This document shows positions 26,601 to 38,600 of a stretch of DNA of 64,000 bases, one piece after another. The stretch's first letter is position 1. The number at the start of each line of letters is the position of its first letter. The notes under the pieces were generated by a model. That model had not been told where the DNA came from. It worked only from the letters and a program-made list of their open reading frames with translations, and did not search any database. A program made the translations under genes and the position numbers. Origin of the DNA: Sabellastarte sp. h YS-2021 (taxonomy: Eukaryota; Annelida; Polychaeta; Sabellida; Sabellidae). Location: positions 84,935,566-84,999,565 of the forward strand of contig OZ024928.1 in assembly GCA_964017235.1 (NCBI GenBank). The letters run 5' to 3'.

Positions 26601-29600
26601 AACAGCTCAATAAGTCATGGATGGATTTTTATGAAATTTTCAGGAAATGTCTCAAATGGGACAAAGAACAAGTGATTAGTTTTTGGGAGTAATCTGGATC
26701 ACTGTCTGGATCATGTGGATCCAGGCTGCCAGATGTGTTTGTGTACAAGATAACTAAAAAACTTATGGACGGATTTTGATGAAATTTTTAGAATATGTCT
26801 GAAAAGGTAAAAGGATGAAATGATTGAATTTTGGAAGTGATCCGGATCACTATATGGATCTTCTGGATCCATGAAATGTAATTTTTAAAGACAGATTTAA
26901 CTGAAAGAACTAGTGATTAGCTTTTGGGAGTAATCTGGTGCTATGGAGAATCCTGACCTGGTGCTCCAGGAAACAGGCTCAAGACCGACATATTCACGCC
27001 TTAACTATGTCCTGTCCGGGGATACACTGCATCGAGACGCAATCTCTAGTTGGTCCTAGGGGTTTGGAATGAGAAAACAACTTCTTGGGAATCATGTTCT
27101 GCAAATCTTCTGCAAGTGTCAAATTTGACCTTTGACCCCTGCTTCAATGCCATGTAGGGTCATTATGCTAAAAGGGCCTTATATTTCCCTTATAATTGGT
27201 TCTAGGATTTCAAAATATGAAAACAACTTGTAAGAAATCATGGAGTGTGAATCGTATATCTGACAACATTTAGTGATTTTGTGTACTTCTTACAACTAAA
27301 GTTGTTCCAAAGATTTTCCCAAATCTCAATGTTGTTACCCATTTACTTGTACCTGCGGGCTGGGGTTCTTGCCTGCCGAGGCTGGCTATTTTTTAATTCA
27401 CTAGTGCCCCTGTAAATGTGACGGACTTTCAGTTCTCTGTTTAAATATGGTTATTTTGCACTGGTTAATCAAACAAAATGGTGGATAATAAAAGCAAAGC
27501 TTCCCTCATTAGACATATACAGAAAAATATGTCACTCATGAAGATTAACCAATATAATACTCGTGCTACACACTCGTATAATATTGTTATGTTGATTCGT
27601 GATATATTTTTCCTGTAAATGTCATTTGGGGAGTTTTCCTTTTATTTCAAATCATTCCATTTACTTGGATAAGAGAGCATATTGTAGTGATGAAGAAGCA
27701 ATGTCTGAGGGAGCACAAAACCTTGCCCAGGGATCCAATACTGGATATAAGCAAAAAATTCCTAAAAAAATTCTAGAGTCCCAATGGGAATCCGGATCAT
27801 TTGTGAGGAGAACTCAGCCACTGGTAGATCCCATGTTGTTGGAAAATAATATGGGCGTATGTGAGTACTCCTCCATTTCAGGGGGCAAGGGTAAATATGT
27901 GGAGAAAGAATAAAGACATGCAATATCAAAAAATTGTATTTGGCTTATTAAAAATATAATAAATCAAGTACAGTTAATGTCCTTGTTTTTGTGAACATTT
28001 CATTCTCATACATGTCTAAGAAGTTAGGGTGGAATGCACTTAATTGACACCTGATAGACCCTTTTCTAATGGAATTTTGGCATTCATGACCCTTGTAAAA
28101 CTAGCATAATCTTAATCAAAGGTGAATAATTAAAGTATGTCCATTTAAATATCCTAGGTGTCTCTATGCGTGGACTTAGGCAAAACCAAGACATAAATAT
28201 TTCTGTCATAACATAAACAAACTGTTTATACAACCTTCAAGTGCAGATTACACAGGTCACTTGACAAACTCACAAATCTCTTTTGAACAACTGTATTCAT
28301 ATCATCATATGGCTTCATGCTAGATTTCTTTGTCCATTATTGAAATCTAACCATTACATAGACATTGTCTAATATCCCAAAGCACAGTGTTTCATAATAA
28401 TGAATCCACCTGTGTATTTTGTGAGAGCTTCCATAACATTAAAACAAAATTTGGGACAGTAGTTTGAAAAAGTTATTATAATTTTTACAATCTTTCTTTC
28501 ACTGACCTTTATTTATATTGAATAAAAATCATGTTGAGTAAATTAACCCTCTTTATGGTTTTGTAACCGCAGTAACACGAGTATTTTTATATTTGCATAG
28601 CTTTTACAAGAAATGAGGAAGTTCATTTACAATATAGGACAGGAATAGTTTGAACAACAAGATCAAAGCTTGAGGCAATGTTTTGATATTTTCTTACGTA
28701 ATTTTCTTTGCATCTGTCCATAGTAATTGGAATCTGTTTGGTGGGAAACATGAGTACTTGTAATGGTAATGTCTTGACCTAGAAGAATAGGAGTTACAGT
28801 AATATACTAAACCTTGTCACAGTTATTGTGAAGTTTAAATTATCAGCTTAGTAATTATTGCCAGTTAACTTATTCCTAATTAATGTCTAGCTAAGGTAAG
28901 TAACTCCATTGTGGAATTCTACATTGCAAACCACTAATTGTAGGGTTTACATATTGAGTGGTTATACAGCACAGACACTATTTGTTTGTCAGGATTATGT
29001 AGAAAGGAAATGCATAAATTTAAGCAACCATACAAAAATCCAGAAAACTAGCAGATTTCTTGTAGACCTTGGATTATCTGGTATTATGTGAAGTAGATGT
29101 GGAATATCTGGGTGTGTGTTGTCATACTGTAGTTACATGTGTGAACAGATAAATGACGTCAGTGAATCACTGGGTATGATCACTCCTTGCGTTAGGGATA
29201 TTACCATGGAATAAAGCTTTGCTTTATGTTCTTTGTGCATAGATTTTATCCATATATAAAAAGAGTAATTAATTTTATATTCATGATTAGGACTCTTGTA
29301 TGCATGGGCACAACTGTCTAACAAATAGAAAGAAAATAGGACAGATTTATGTAACTTTGTTATTATTGATAAATGTGTGTGTTGTGGAACATGGCAGTTC
29401 TAGTCTCATCTAACAAATGGGATGTTTTATGACTGGCTATTTTGTTTGTCAAGTGACTCTGAATGCCTTGACTGATAAATGGCCTAATTATACAAATTGG
29501 AAGTTGTTTCATGTCTTGCTATTGAGTCTAATGTGAGAGAATATTGGGATGTGTTTTTATTAAAAAGACACTGTATATATGTGTCTGGGTTGAAAAGATT

Positions 29601-32600
29601 TTTGTGACACAGGGAGCGAAGCATACATTAATTTACAGAAAGATGATACATTGATAGCTAATATTTTCATATTTTCTGATTAAATAGGAGATGGAAATCA
29701 TGTTTATATTATAAAAAATCCTCCATTTACATTGGGAGTGTATTATGTGGCAGTGGTAAGATTTTTAAAACTTGAAGAAAAATTTCAAAAATTGATTTGG
29801 AAGGATTTATTGTCAAGCTTGCAAGTAAATTAGAAGAAAGTTATGGAATTATCTCGAGAAGTTAAACTTCGGATAAAATTACAGAAGCAAGCTGTGAGAG
29901 TACGTGATAAGAACCGTGCGGAGAAACGGTTGCTACAGCGAAGGTTTCGCCAGCTCAGTGCAGGAAGTCAAAGAAGTGAGGCACTCATTGACAGAGAGAT
30001 AAGACGGATAAAAGATGACATCTGGCGCCAAGAGGGGTTGGAGGAATTTCTAGCAGGGAATGTAGAAACTGCCAGTGTTCCATGCCGTGCAAATGCCGAG
30101 AGTTTTGAGGAAAAGAGAAAGCGTGCCCAATCGGCACCTGTGTACAGGAGTCACCAAAATGGGTACTCACAGTTACCTGAAGTCAAAGAATGTTACACAA
30201 CTGCCTCGACAACTCCGTTGCCCTATTCCTGTCAGTTTGAAGCAAGACGGCATAACTGTAACCATTTTCCGTGCAACAAGCAAGTACATTACACAAAATT
30301 AGGTTTTGACATCAAATCCAAGGATGGACACTGTAATAGCTTTACTACTGCACAACAGATGTTTGCAAAGTCTAGAGAAGGTTTCATTATGGATTTGGAG
30401 TCCCATTCCATTCGCAGACCACAGAGGACAAGTATGGATCAAACTAACCATAAAATCTCTGCACTACGCACGATCATTGTTGAAATGAAGCAAAAGAGTG
30501 AAGCCAACAGACCACAAGACTGGTGTATCAACTATGGAAAACCCATATCAAAGAGAAAACTCCTCAAAGTTGCCAGGCCTTCATCCAGAAGTGACATATT
30601 GGGACTGTAATATTGTCAGTATCTGCATAGATCCTTTTCTTTATTCCAGTCAGTCTGTTTTTAAAAATATTGTTTGATATGCCTGTAGCCAAACTTTTTG
30701 TGAGGTCACCATATTGTATATATCATGTTAAACATATTTTATTATGGAAAACACAAGCACAAGGTAGCATTTTAAGCACACCGTGTATTAGTGGCCAAAA
30801 GGAATTTTGTGACCAACTTACCCATATACACGTCCATATGAATTTACTAAAAATACTGAGCTCAGTGCTATAAAATAATGGTTTGTTTGGTAAATATCTC
30901 TTATACTTTTTCTCTTTTTGTTTACTGTGTTGCTTTGGATATTCTGAAAATGTTATAATTAAAGATGGCTTTACAAAATAAGAGCAGTTACAGCTGGTAG
31001 GTTGCATTGGGATCAATGTTCTCAGTTTGTATCACTTGAGCGTGTACAGGTAAAGTTATATGAACTTTATAAATATCGCAGTGAGAGCTTTATTTATAGC
31101 TCCTTTAATGAAAGCTTTAGAATCTCTATTAGAAACTCCATAATATAATCTTTGTTAATCTAAAATGTGTATTTATATGTTGATAAATAACCTTGAGTTG
31201 GTCTCTTTGGTCTGGTTGTTGGGGTGCTAAATTTCAAAGTGAATGGTCTGTGGTTCAGTCCTTGTCTGGGTCATAGAGATATTAACCATTGACAAAAATA
31301 CTTCTGCTATATTTATTCCTCTCCCCCAAGAGTTTATTTGAGTGCCATCATCTTTTTTGAGAAGGTAAACCTGCAAGTGAACCTGCAACTGAACCTGCAA
31401 CAAGTTTATGATCATATTTGACATAATGTTAATGACATTAAGTTTTTAATGTAAAAGAAAGTAATAGAAAAGTAAAAGACAATATCAGAATCTATTAATT
31501 TCCAAACTGTTACAATTACTGTTATATTCCAAACTATTACTGTTACATTCTAAGCTGTTACTTTTTCTTTTGAGTTGGGTGTTCGTAATGCACCTATTAC
31601 ATTTGGCCTGACCCTGCCAACAGTCTGGCATGCTGTTCAGGCTGGTAGGAATACTCAGTGTAGCTTTATAGCAAAGGCGCTGAAAATCAGCACCAGTTGT
31701 ATTAACCACTAGACCTCAAAATGAATTTCCATCAAGTAACTGCCACCTTTGCTAATGTCTTTCCGCAGTGTTTTGTATTTAAATGTTTCTTACACATGTT
31801 AAGTGTTTCTTGTTTGGAGAATTTTTTTTTAATTTAATTTTGTCTTTTACCTAAAGCTTGTTATTTTGTATGGTTAAATTAAATGTGGTTGTGACATAAA
31901 TACGAGTTGTCAGTGAATAAAATGCACCACGCATAATTTACATAGTTTTGAAATAAATACTTGGTATTCCTACTTATATTTGTGATAGATTTATTATTGT
32001 ACTCTGAACAAAAGTAATGCTTATACAGCAAAGTGTTCTGTTTAGAAGTAAAGCATACTACAATAATGCAAGGGTGACTTTTTATTTCTGTTAAATTTTT
32101 TGAATGTTTCCTTCATGAAGACAGCTGGTATTATGTAAATTCTTTATATTTTTTACTACGACAACATACATGTATCTCTAACTCTTTGTTACAATTTCTT
32201 GTAAACAAGTACTAACAATGAAAGAAAAAACAACTCATAGTTTTGTTGTTAATGTGTACCCATATATTTGTTTTTGGCTGGCAAGAAATGTTGAAATTAT
32301 TTTAAATCTCAAAATTATGAGTAAGTAGTTTTTATTGGGATTAACTTGCAAGAATAATCTGGGAGGGTGAACCCACCACCGTACTGTGCTGCCACAAGCA
32401 GTATGACTTTAAGTATTGCAAATAAACAATCTAGTTGGGCTGTTGGGTAACTGTCACATGTCTTTAAAAACAGGGGATCTATGAAACATACTGAAATACT
32501 GAATCTCTATTGATCAGACGTAGAGGTAATGTAGTTTATTGTGAGGTATTGACTGTTTTGTGTACAAACTGGCCAGTCTCCATGTCTCTGGATACCTTGT

Positions 32601-35600
32601 CCCATTGATACACACATCCATTCATGGCCACATATACCCCTGGACTATTCAGACACTGTAGTGCACCCACTGCCACCCCCACATTGAAGTCTGCATCAGA
32701 GTCCTTGAATGTTTCAGGTTTTGATGCACCTGTAGATAATCCAAAGATAGAGTGGATTTTGTGTAAACTTGGTTGAAGGATGAGATGATGCTTAGTTGGC
32801 AAAATAAGGATGTGCTTAGAGCAGAATTACGGATGAAGGCCTCAATTTTGCCAACTAAGTACAAGTTGAGGGCTTTACATTTGATATGGATATGGGCATA
32901 TAGCATAAGCAATAACATGTTTCCCAACTTACTTGGAACTATTTCCTCCTTTTATACTACCTTCTAACTATTTTTCCTCATTATCCATAGTAAACTAAGC
33001 ATGAATGGCAATGAGTTAGGTATTGACAGCTTTTGCATCCCAACACAAATTTTAATATATAATTATTTTATAAAACACTAAGAAATTATGTCAAGTATTT
33101 GGAGAGTACAACTATGAAAATAGAATTGATAATTTGGATGGAGTAAAATTTAGATAACAGATAAAATAGGATATGTTTACTTCCACTGGTTATCAACAGC
33201 TTCAATCTAGTCCTCTACCTGTTATGTCATGGATTTCAAGTTTATCTTGATGGTATTGTATCAATTACTGGTATCTGGTAGTTCATACTATGGGTTCTTA
33301 ACCAACTCAAATGTACTGTTTTTCTCAACCCCGTCATCTCATTGTGGCATGACCCATGACCATAGTTCAATACGATGTGTTGTAAGGCAAAATAAATGTG
33401 CTCTTGTCACATCACAGGTTTCCTTTGTATGGAGCAAACCTGTGGTATATCACCAAAAATGATATAGCAGCAGCTTAGACCCAAAAGCATCCCTAGGTTT
33501 CAAAGTCATCTTGTGGATAAGCCAGTGATAGTTGAGGTAAATTTTAAGATAGCTTGCCAGTGGGATGTCTTTAGAAAATAGTATGTCCAAAACTTTTCAG
33601 CCCCGTAAAAATTGGAAATTCGTGAGTAGGTAGGGCAGATGTTAGCAACATGTAATGCCCAAGATATTTTCACAAAATGTCAGCTTTAAGTTTTAATACT
33701 TTATATATACAATTAATAAAATGTAATTTTGATAATTTCAAAGGCTTTGTTATTTCCTTTAAAGAAGACTTTTCTTCTTTTCAACCATTTTTTTATAAGT
33801 TTAATTAAACTGCCATAATTATATTTCTTTCACTTGACTTAATTTATTTACCAGGATAATTTCAAAATTGTGAAATAAGCAGAACTATGGTCCCATAAAA
33901 CTTGCCCAACAAAGTGAAGCAGTAAACCTGATCAATTCTTTATGCTATTTTTCATGACCAGTGAATTGCACCAAAATGCACTTGTTTGGTACAAATACAA
34001 CTATTATACAAGGACTTTTTACGTGTAAACAGTCTATGAAAATTCAAATGAATTCCAGTGCAGATCTTGGTGAAATGCTTGTATGTAATTGGGTGGCTTT
34101 CCCTAAAATGGTTAAGCATTGATATTTTACCAAACACAATCATATATTTCCTTGCATATAACCAAATATATGCATAATTAATGTTTCTTTTGTGAGCTTG
34201 CCGCGATCTGTAGTATTTGTGGTATTAAAAAATGATCTGAGGAATAAATCATAATCTTGGAGCCTTTCAGATTGATCAGGTTTGACCTTTGACCCATTTC
34301 AGGCTTGTTAGGTAAAATGCAAACCTACATTCCTTCCTTGTTACAAGTTCTATTTTGTACACTATGTATCCATGCATTCCCATTTACCTGTAAGAATTAT
34401 AGTTCTGGTGGTCATTTGATTTGTGTCCAGTAATTTGGATGCAAGGTAAGCTGCTGTTTCTATCATAGTGTCTGTACCATGGGTGATCAGTATCTTGTCA
34501 CATTTTGACTTCTGGCACTGCTTGAGGAGATCTTGTCTGGAATAATATAATTTGCAAGAATTAATAGCATGTAAGAATATGTTGAAAATATTTAATCTCA
34601 TTATCTCAGTAGTCATGTATTTTTAGAGTACGAGTATTTGAATGTTTGTTGGAATTGACGGGTATTAATTCAGAAGCTCAGGGGGTTAATGTACTTACAG
34701 TCTACTACTAGGGGAAAAAAGATATTCAGATTTAAATTTTATCACAATAGGCCATAAAACTGGTAAAGGAACAAGTAAACTTTTCTTGAAATGACAAGAA
34801 CACATATCTCGTAACTGCAACCTGTGCTGTGGTCATTCAAAACTTACTTTTACATTATAAACAAATTTAATTGTAACTGACTGCTCAGTTTTGGTATTTC
34901 TTTCAGAAGATGGTCATTATACCTAATCTCAGCGGTGATTTCCTGACTGTCCTTTTGGCAGACTGTGATTTCGTCCACCTTTAAAGTAGTCTTGGCCCTT
35001 TGGAAAATCCGAGATGTAGCTGGATTACTGATCTCAAAGGCATAACCCCCTGTGGTTCGTGGGTAGTCTTTGTCTATTGTACCTGAAAGTTGTAAATTAT
35101 CAAAGTGGTTACTTTACTATTTATTTATTTGGGGTTTTACGCCCCTTTCAACACTGTACAGGTCATATCACGACGGGTAGTTGGGAGGGCAGAGGAAACC
35201 AGTACATACAGTTGGTCAAGGTTCTGTACTGTAAACTGCCGACCAACGGCAAGCAACTAACAGCTTTCCCACTTGAGGTAGAGCCGTGAACCGAACCCCG
35301 GCCTCAGAGGTGGGAGGCGAGAGTGTTACCACTCTGCCACCGTGGCCCCGGTTACTGTATTATTTTCTCTGGATTGTAAGTTTATTTTCCAATATGTTTC
35401 CAATATATTAAAAAGATTATGTGCAAGCTACACTCTAATAAAAGACTGTTCGTGAAGGTTTTAAAGATTTTTGACTGCATATGCTGTAAAAGTCGGACTT
35501 ACTTTGACCTGACAACTGTAATATAAAGAGTTTTCACATTTTGACATTATTGTATCCACCGGAGGGATCCGGTGGATACTTTGGTTGAGCGTTCGGTACG

Positions 35601-38600
35601 CCGCCGCGTGTAGAGAGATTGTCGGCGTTAACGCTCTAAGAGGAAAACTGCATCAGCTAGGTTCACCAAATTTGCAGGATATCTTCATTGGGGGGTAAGC
35701 TTCTCTGGGAAGGAAATTAGCCTCATTCTGAAAAACAAGATGGCCGCCGCGGGCATTTCTTTGAAAATTATCTACATTTTTCTACTTGCTGTTTCTCATA
35801 GGTAGAAGGTTGAATGTCTTCATAGGTGATATGTATAACAGATATATATATCCTATACAACCTTTGCAGACATTTGACCTTGAAGCTCTTAATTGAAGGT
35901 CATCCACGGAGTGCCAAAGTAACCCACATAGCCAACTTTAAAAGTGCTTATATCTCACTTATTATTGGTCCTAGAGGTTTGCAATGTGAAACCAACCGAT
36001 AGAAAATCATGTGCTGCGAATCTTTCGATGTGGTCAGATTTGACCTTGGAACCCTCCTTCAAGGTCAAACGAGGATAGCCAAGCTTAAAAGTGCTTATAA
36101 CTCGCTTATTATTGGTCCTAGAGGTTTGGCGTGGTAAACCAACCTATGGGAAATCATGGGCTGGGAATCTTCTGGTGTGGTCGGATTTGACCTTGGGCCC
36201 CTTCTTCAAGGTCAAAGGAGGATAGCCAAACTTAAAAGTGCTTATAACTCGCTTATTATTGGTCCAAGAGGTTTGGGATGGTAAACCAACCTATAGGAAA
36301 TCATGAACTGGGAATCTTCTGGTATGGTCGGATTTGACCTTGAACCCCTCCTTTAAGGTCAAATGAGGATAGACGAACTTAAAAGTGCTTATAACTCGCT
36401 TAATATTGGTCCTGGAGGTTTGGGATAGTAAACCAACCTATAGGAAATCATAAGCTGGGAATCTTCTGGTGTGGTCGGATTTGACTTTGGGCCCCTCCTT
36501 CAAGGTCAAACGAGGACAGCCAAACTTAAAAGGGTTTATAACTCGTTTATTATTGATCCTAGAGGTTTGCAATGTGAAACCAACTTGCAGGATATTGTGG
36601 GCTGGGAATCTTCTGATGTCAGATTTGACCTTTGGCCCCTCCTTCAAGGTCAAACGATAGTTCACTGGCTTTGGTGAGTTGTCTTTCTGGTGGATACAGA
36701 TTTGCATCGGTTCTCCGATGCGTAGGTCTAGTTTGTAGTTTGGTAGTAAACTCTGCATCAGTTATGGCCACATACAAGTTATGATTTGACAGAGTTGTGC
36801 CTCAATGGAGTCCATGTATGTGGTCTTGCTTGGTTTAAATATCAGTCTTGACTCCAAATCAGAAAGTGTGGGTGTCACTTGTTGGTGAATCATCTTAAGT
36901 GAAGAATGAGGAGTCTTTGTAGCATGCAAAATTTCTTTCATTTGAAAGTGACATCAAATAAGTTGACAGACTGTGTATAATAAAAGTTTAACATGTGTAG
37001 TGACAGTTCAAATTGAGTTCACACAATAAATAGGATTATGATCAGGACAATTTGTCAGAGTTTTCTGCTTGGCCTTCAAATGCTGTGGGCCTGTTCCAAT
37101 ATGACATTGGCTGTTAAATGGGATGTAAAACTCTGATTTTGGCCTTTGCTTGGTCTCCATCTTGAAAATATACTTGTTATGGGACAGCAATTTTATATTG
37201 TTGTCTCTTTGTCTTGGTTGTTTGGTAAGCTCTATCATATGTAAATCACTATAATGTGATTAAATACACAATGTTACAAGCTTGAAAGTTTAATCAGTGC
37301 ATCAAAATGAACTGTCAAAAATGTTATGCCTATCTGTGAAAGGTTTTTCATACAATTTAACCACTAGACAAAAGCTTTAATTAATGACTTTCAAAGCTCC
37401 TGTTGCAAAGTACCAGTATGTTATGCATGCCAAATTATGAAACCACAGCAGAAACTGTCAAGCTTACCCCCAGTTTGAAGTACAGTAATGTCAGTCTGTC
37501 TGGTATTTTCCATGATGTACTTTCCACACCAGAATATTTAATATATGTTAACAATCTAGCTCTCTTTGTATGTTTACCCTCAATCACATGCCTGATAAAG
37601 GCATCAGAGTGATGTTAATTACAGTAAAGGTGGACATTTTAGTGACAGTTCTGTGTCCTGCAAATTCTCAGAGGTGAATGGAATTGTTGCCAAATCGCCC
37701 AACCCTTGTTTTTTGGATTCAAGAAGATTTTGTAGCAGTTGATTATTTTCCACCGATGAAATATATGTTGCATGAAAGATGGTTAACAAATATGTTTTTA
37801 CAGGCTACATTCTATGTAAATGCATACATTAATTCTAAAGTATGCTGTATCGAGATATTTGGCTTATGATGTCTTGGTGCATATATTTATAATCTCCACA
37901 ATATCTCCTCTTGTTGGAGAACTACAAGCACTGTTCAACCCATTCAGATTGCACAAGTACAACCCTGGCTCTAATCCTTCACATTCCCCTGACAGAGATT
38001 CAGGGATGACAATATTTCAATGTCCCTGAGGTTCCTTAGCCTGCCACTGGTAAATGACCCAAAATGACAGGGGACCACCATTTTAAGTAGTCATCTGAGC
38101 CCTTGTGTATCTGTACTAAGTTTGAACCCAGATCATCTGTTCTTAGGTAAGTGTGTTACAGATTTATCTACAATGGCAGATGAGTTAAGCTGTGATGATG
38201 TGAATTTGTATATTTTCAGTGCAAAATGTAATAAATATTGGTATAAAAGAATGGGTAGAACCTGCATTTTGCTCAAAGTTCAGTTAATTCTGTATTTTTT
38301 GTTGGTAAAAATGGAAGTTAGCCAAAACTAGAATATTGGAGGTTCCTGATTTAGAGTCTAATGTAATGATGATTGTATATACTTGTGTTGACAGATATCA
38401 CTTGACAGGACCACAGCAAGGCAAAGCTGAAATTCTTATAGAAAATCTCCCTGGATTTCCAGATAATGTGAGAAAATCTCAGGGTGGGAAAGGATACTGG
38501 GTGGGATTACCAATATGTAGGAACAAAGAGTCATTTGCTCTGCTAGATTATATATTGGAGAGGCCAAATTTGAGAGGATTCCTGGCAAAGGTAATCAAAG

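Larger units (their letters stand above)
24564..27049 (+). mobile_element. Helentron-like element, family D, copy 1 (~2.5 kb)
   Basis: The 5' end keeps GTCGGGGATA, the right arm of D's palindrome, followed by a (CCG)n block and GTGATAACTTAAAAA, all homologous to the complement of 49190-49290. The 3' end has the inverted arm CCGGGGATA (27018-27026), a short hairpin and CTCTAG|T at 27049. It interrupts a B-type monomer (ATTGG|TCCTAG). It contains two different tandem arrays and no gene. Confidence 0.75.

Noticed and set aside
35285..35349. tRNA gene on the minus strand
   Set aside because: A and B boxes belong to a SINE head; no full cloverleaf and a SINE body and tail follow.
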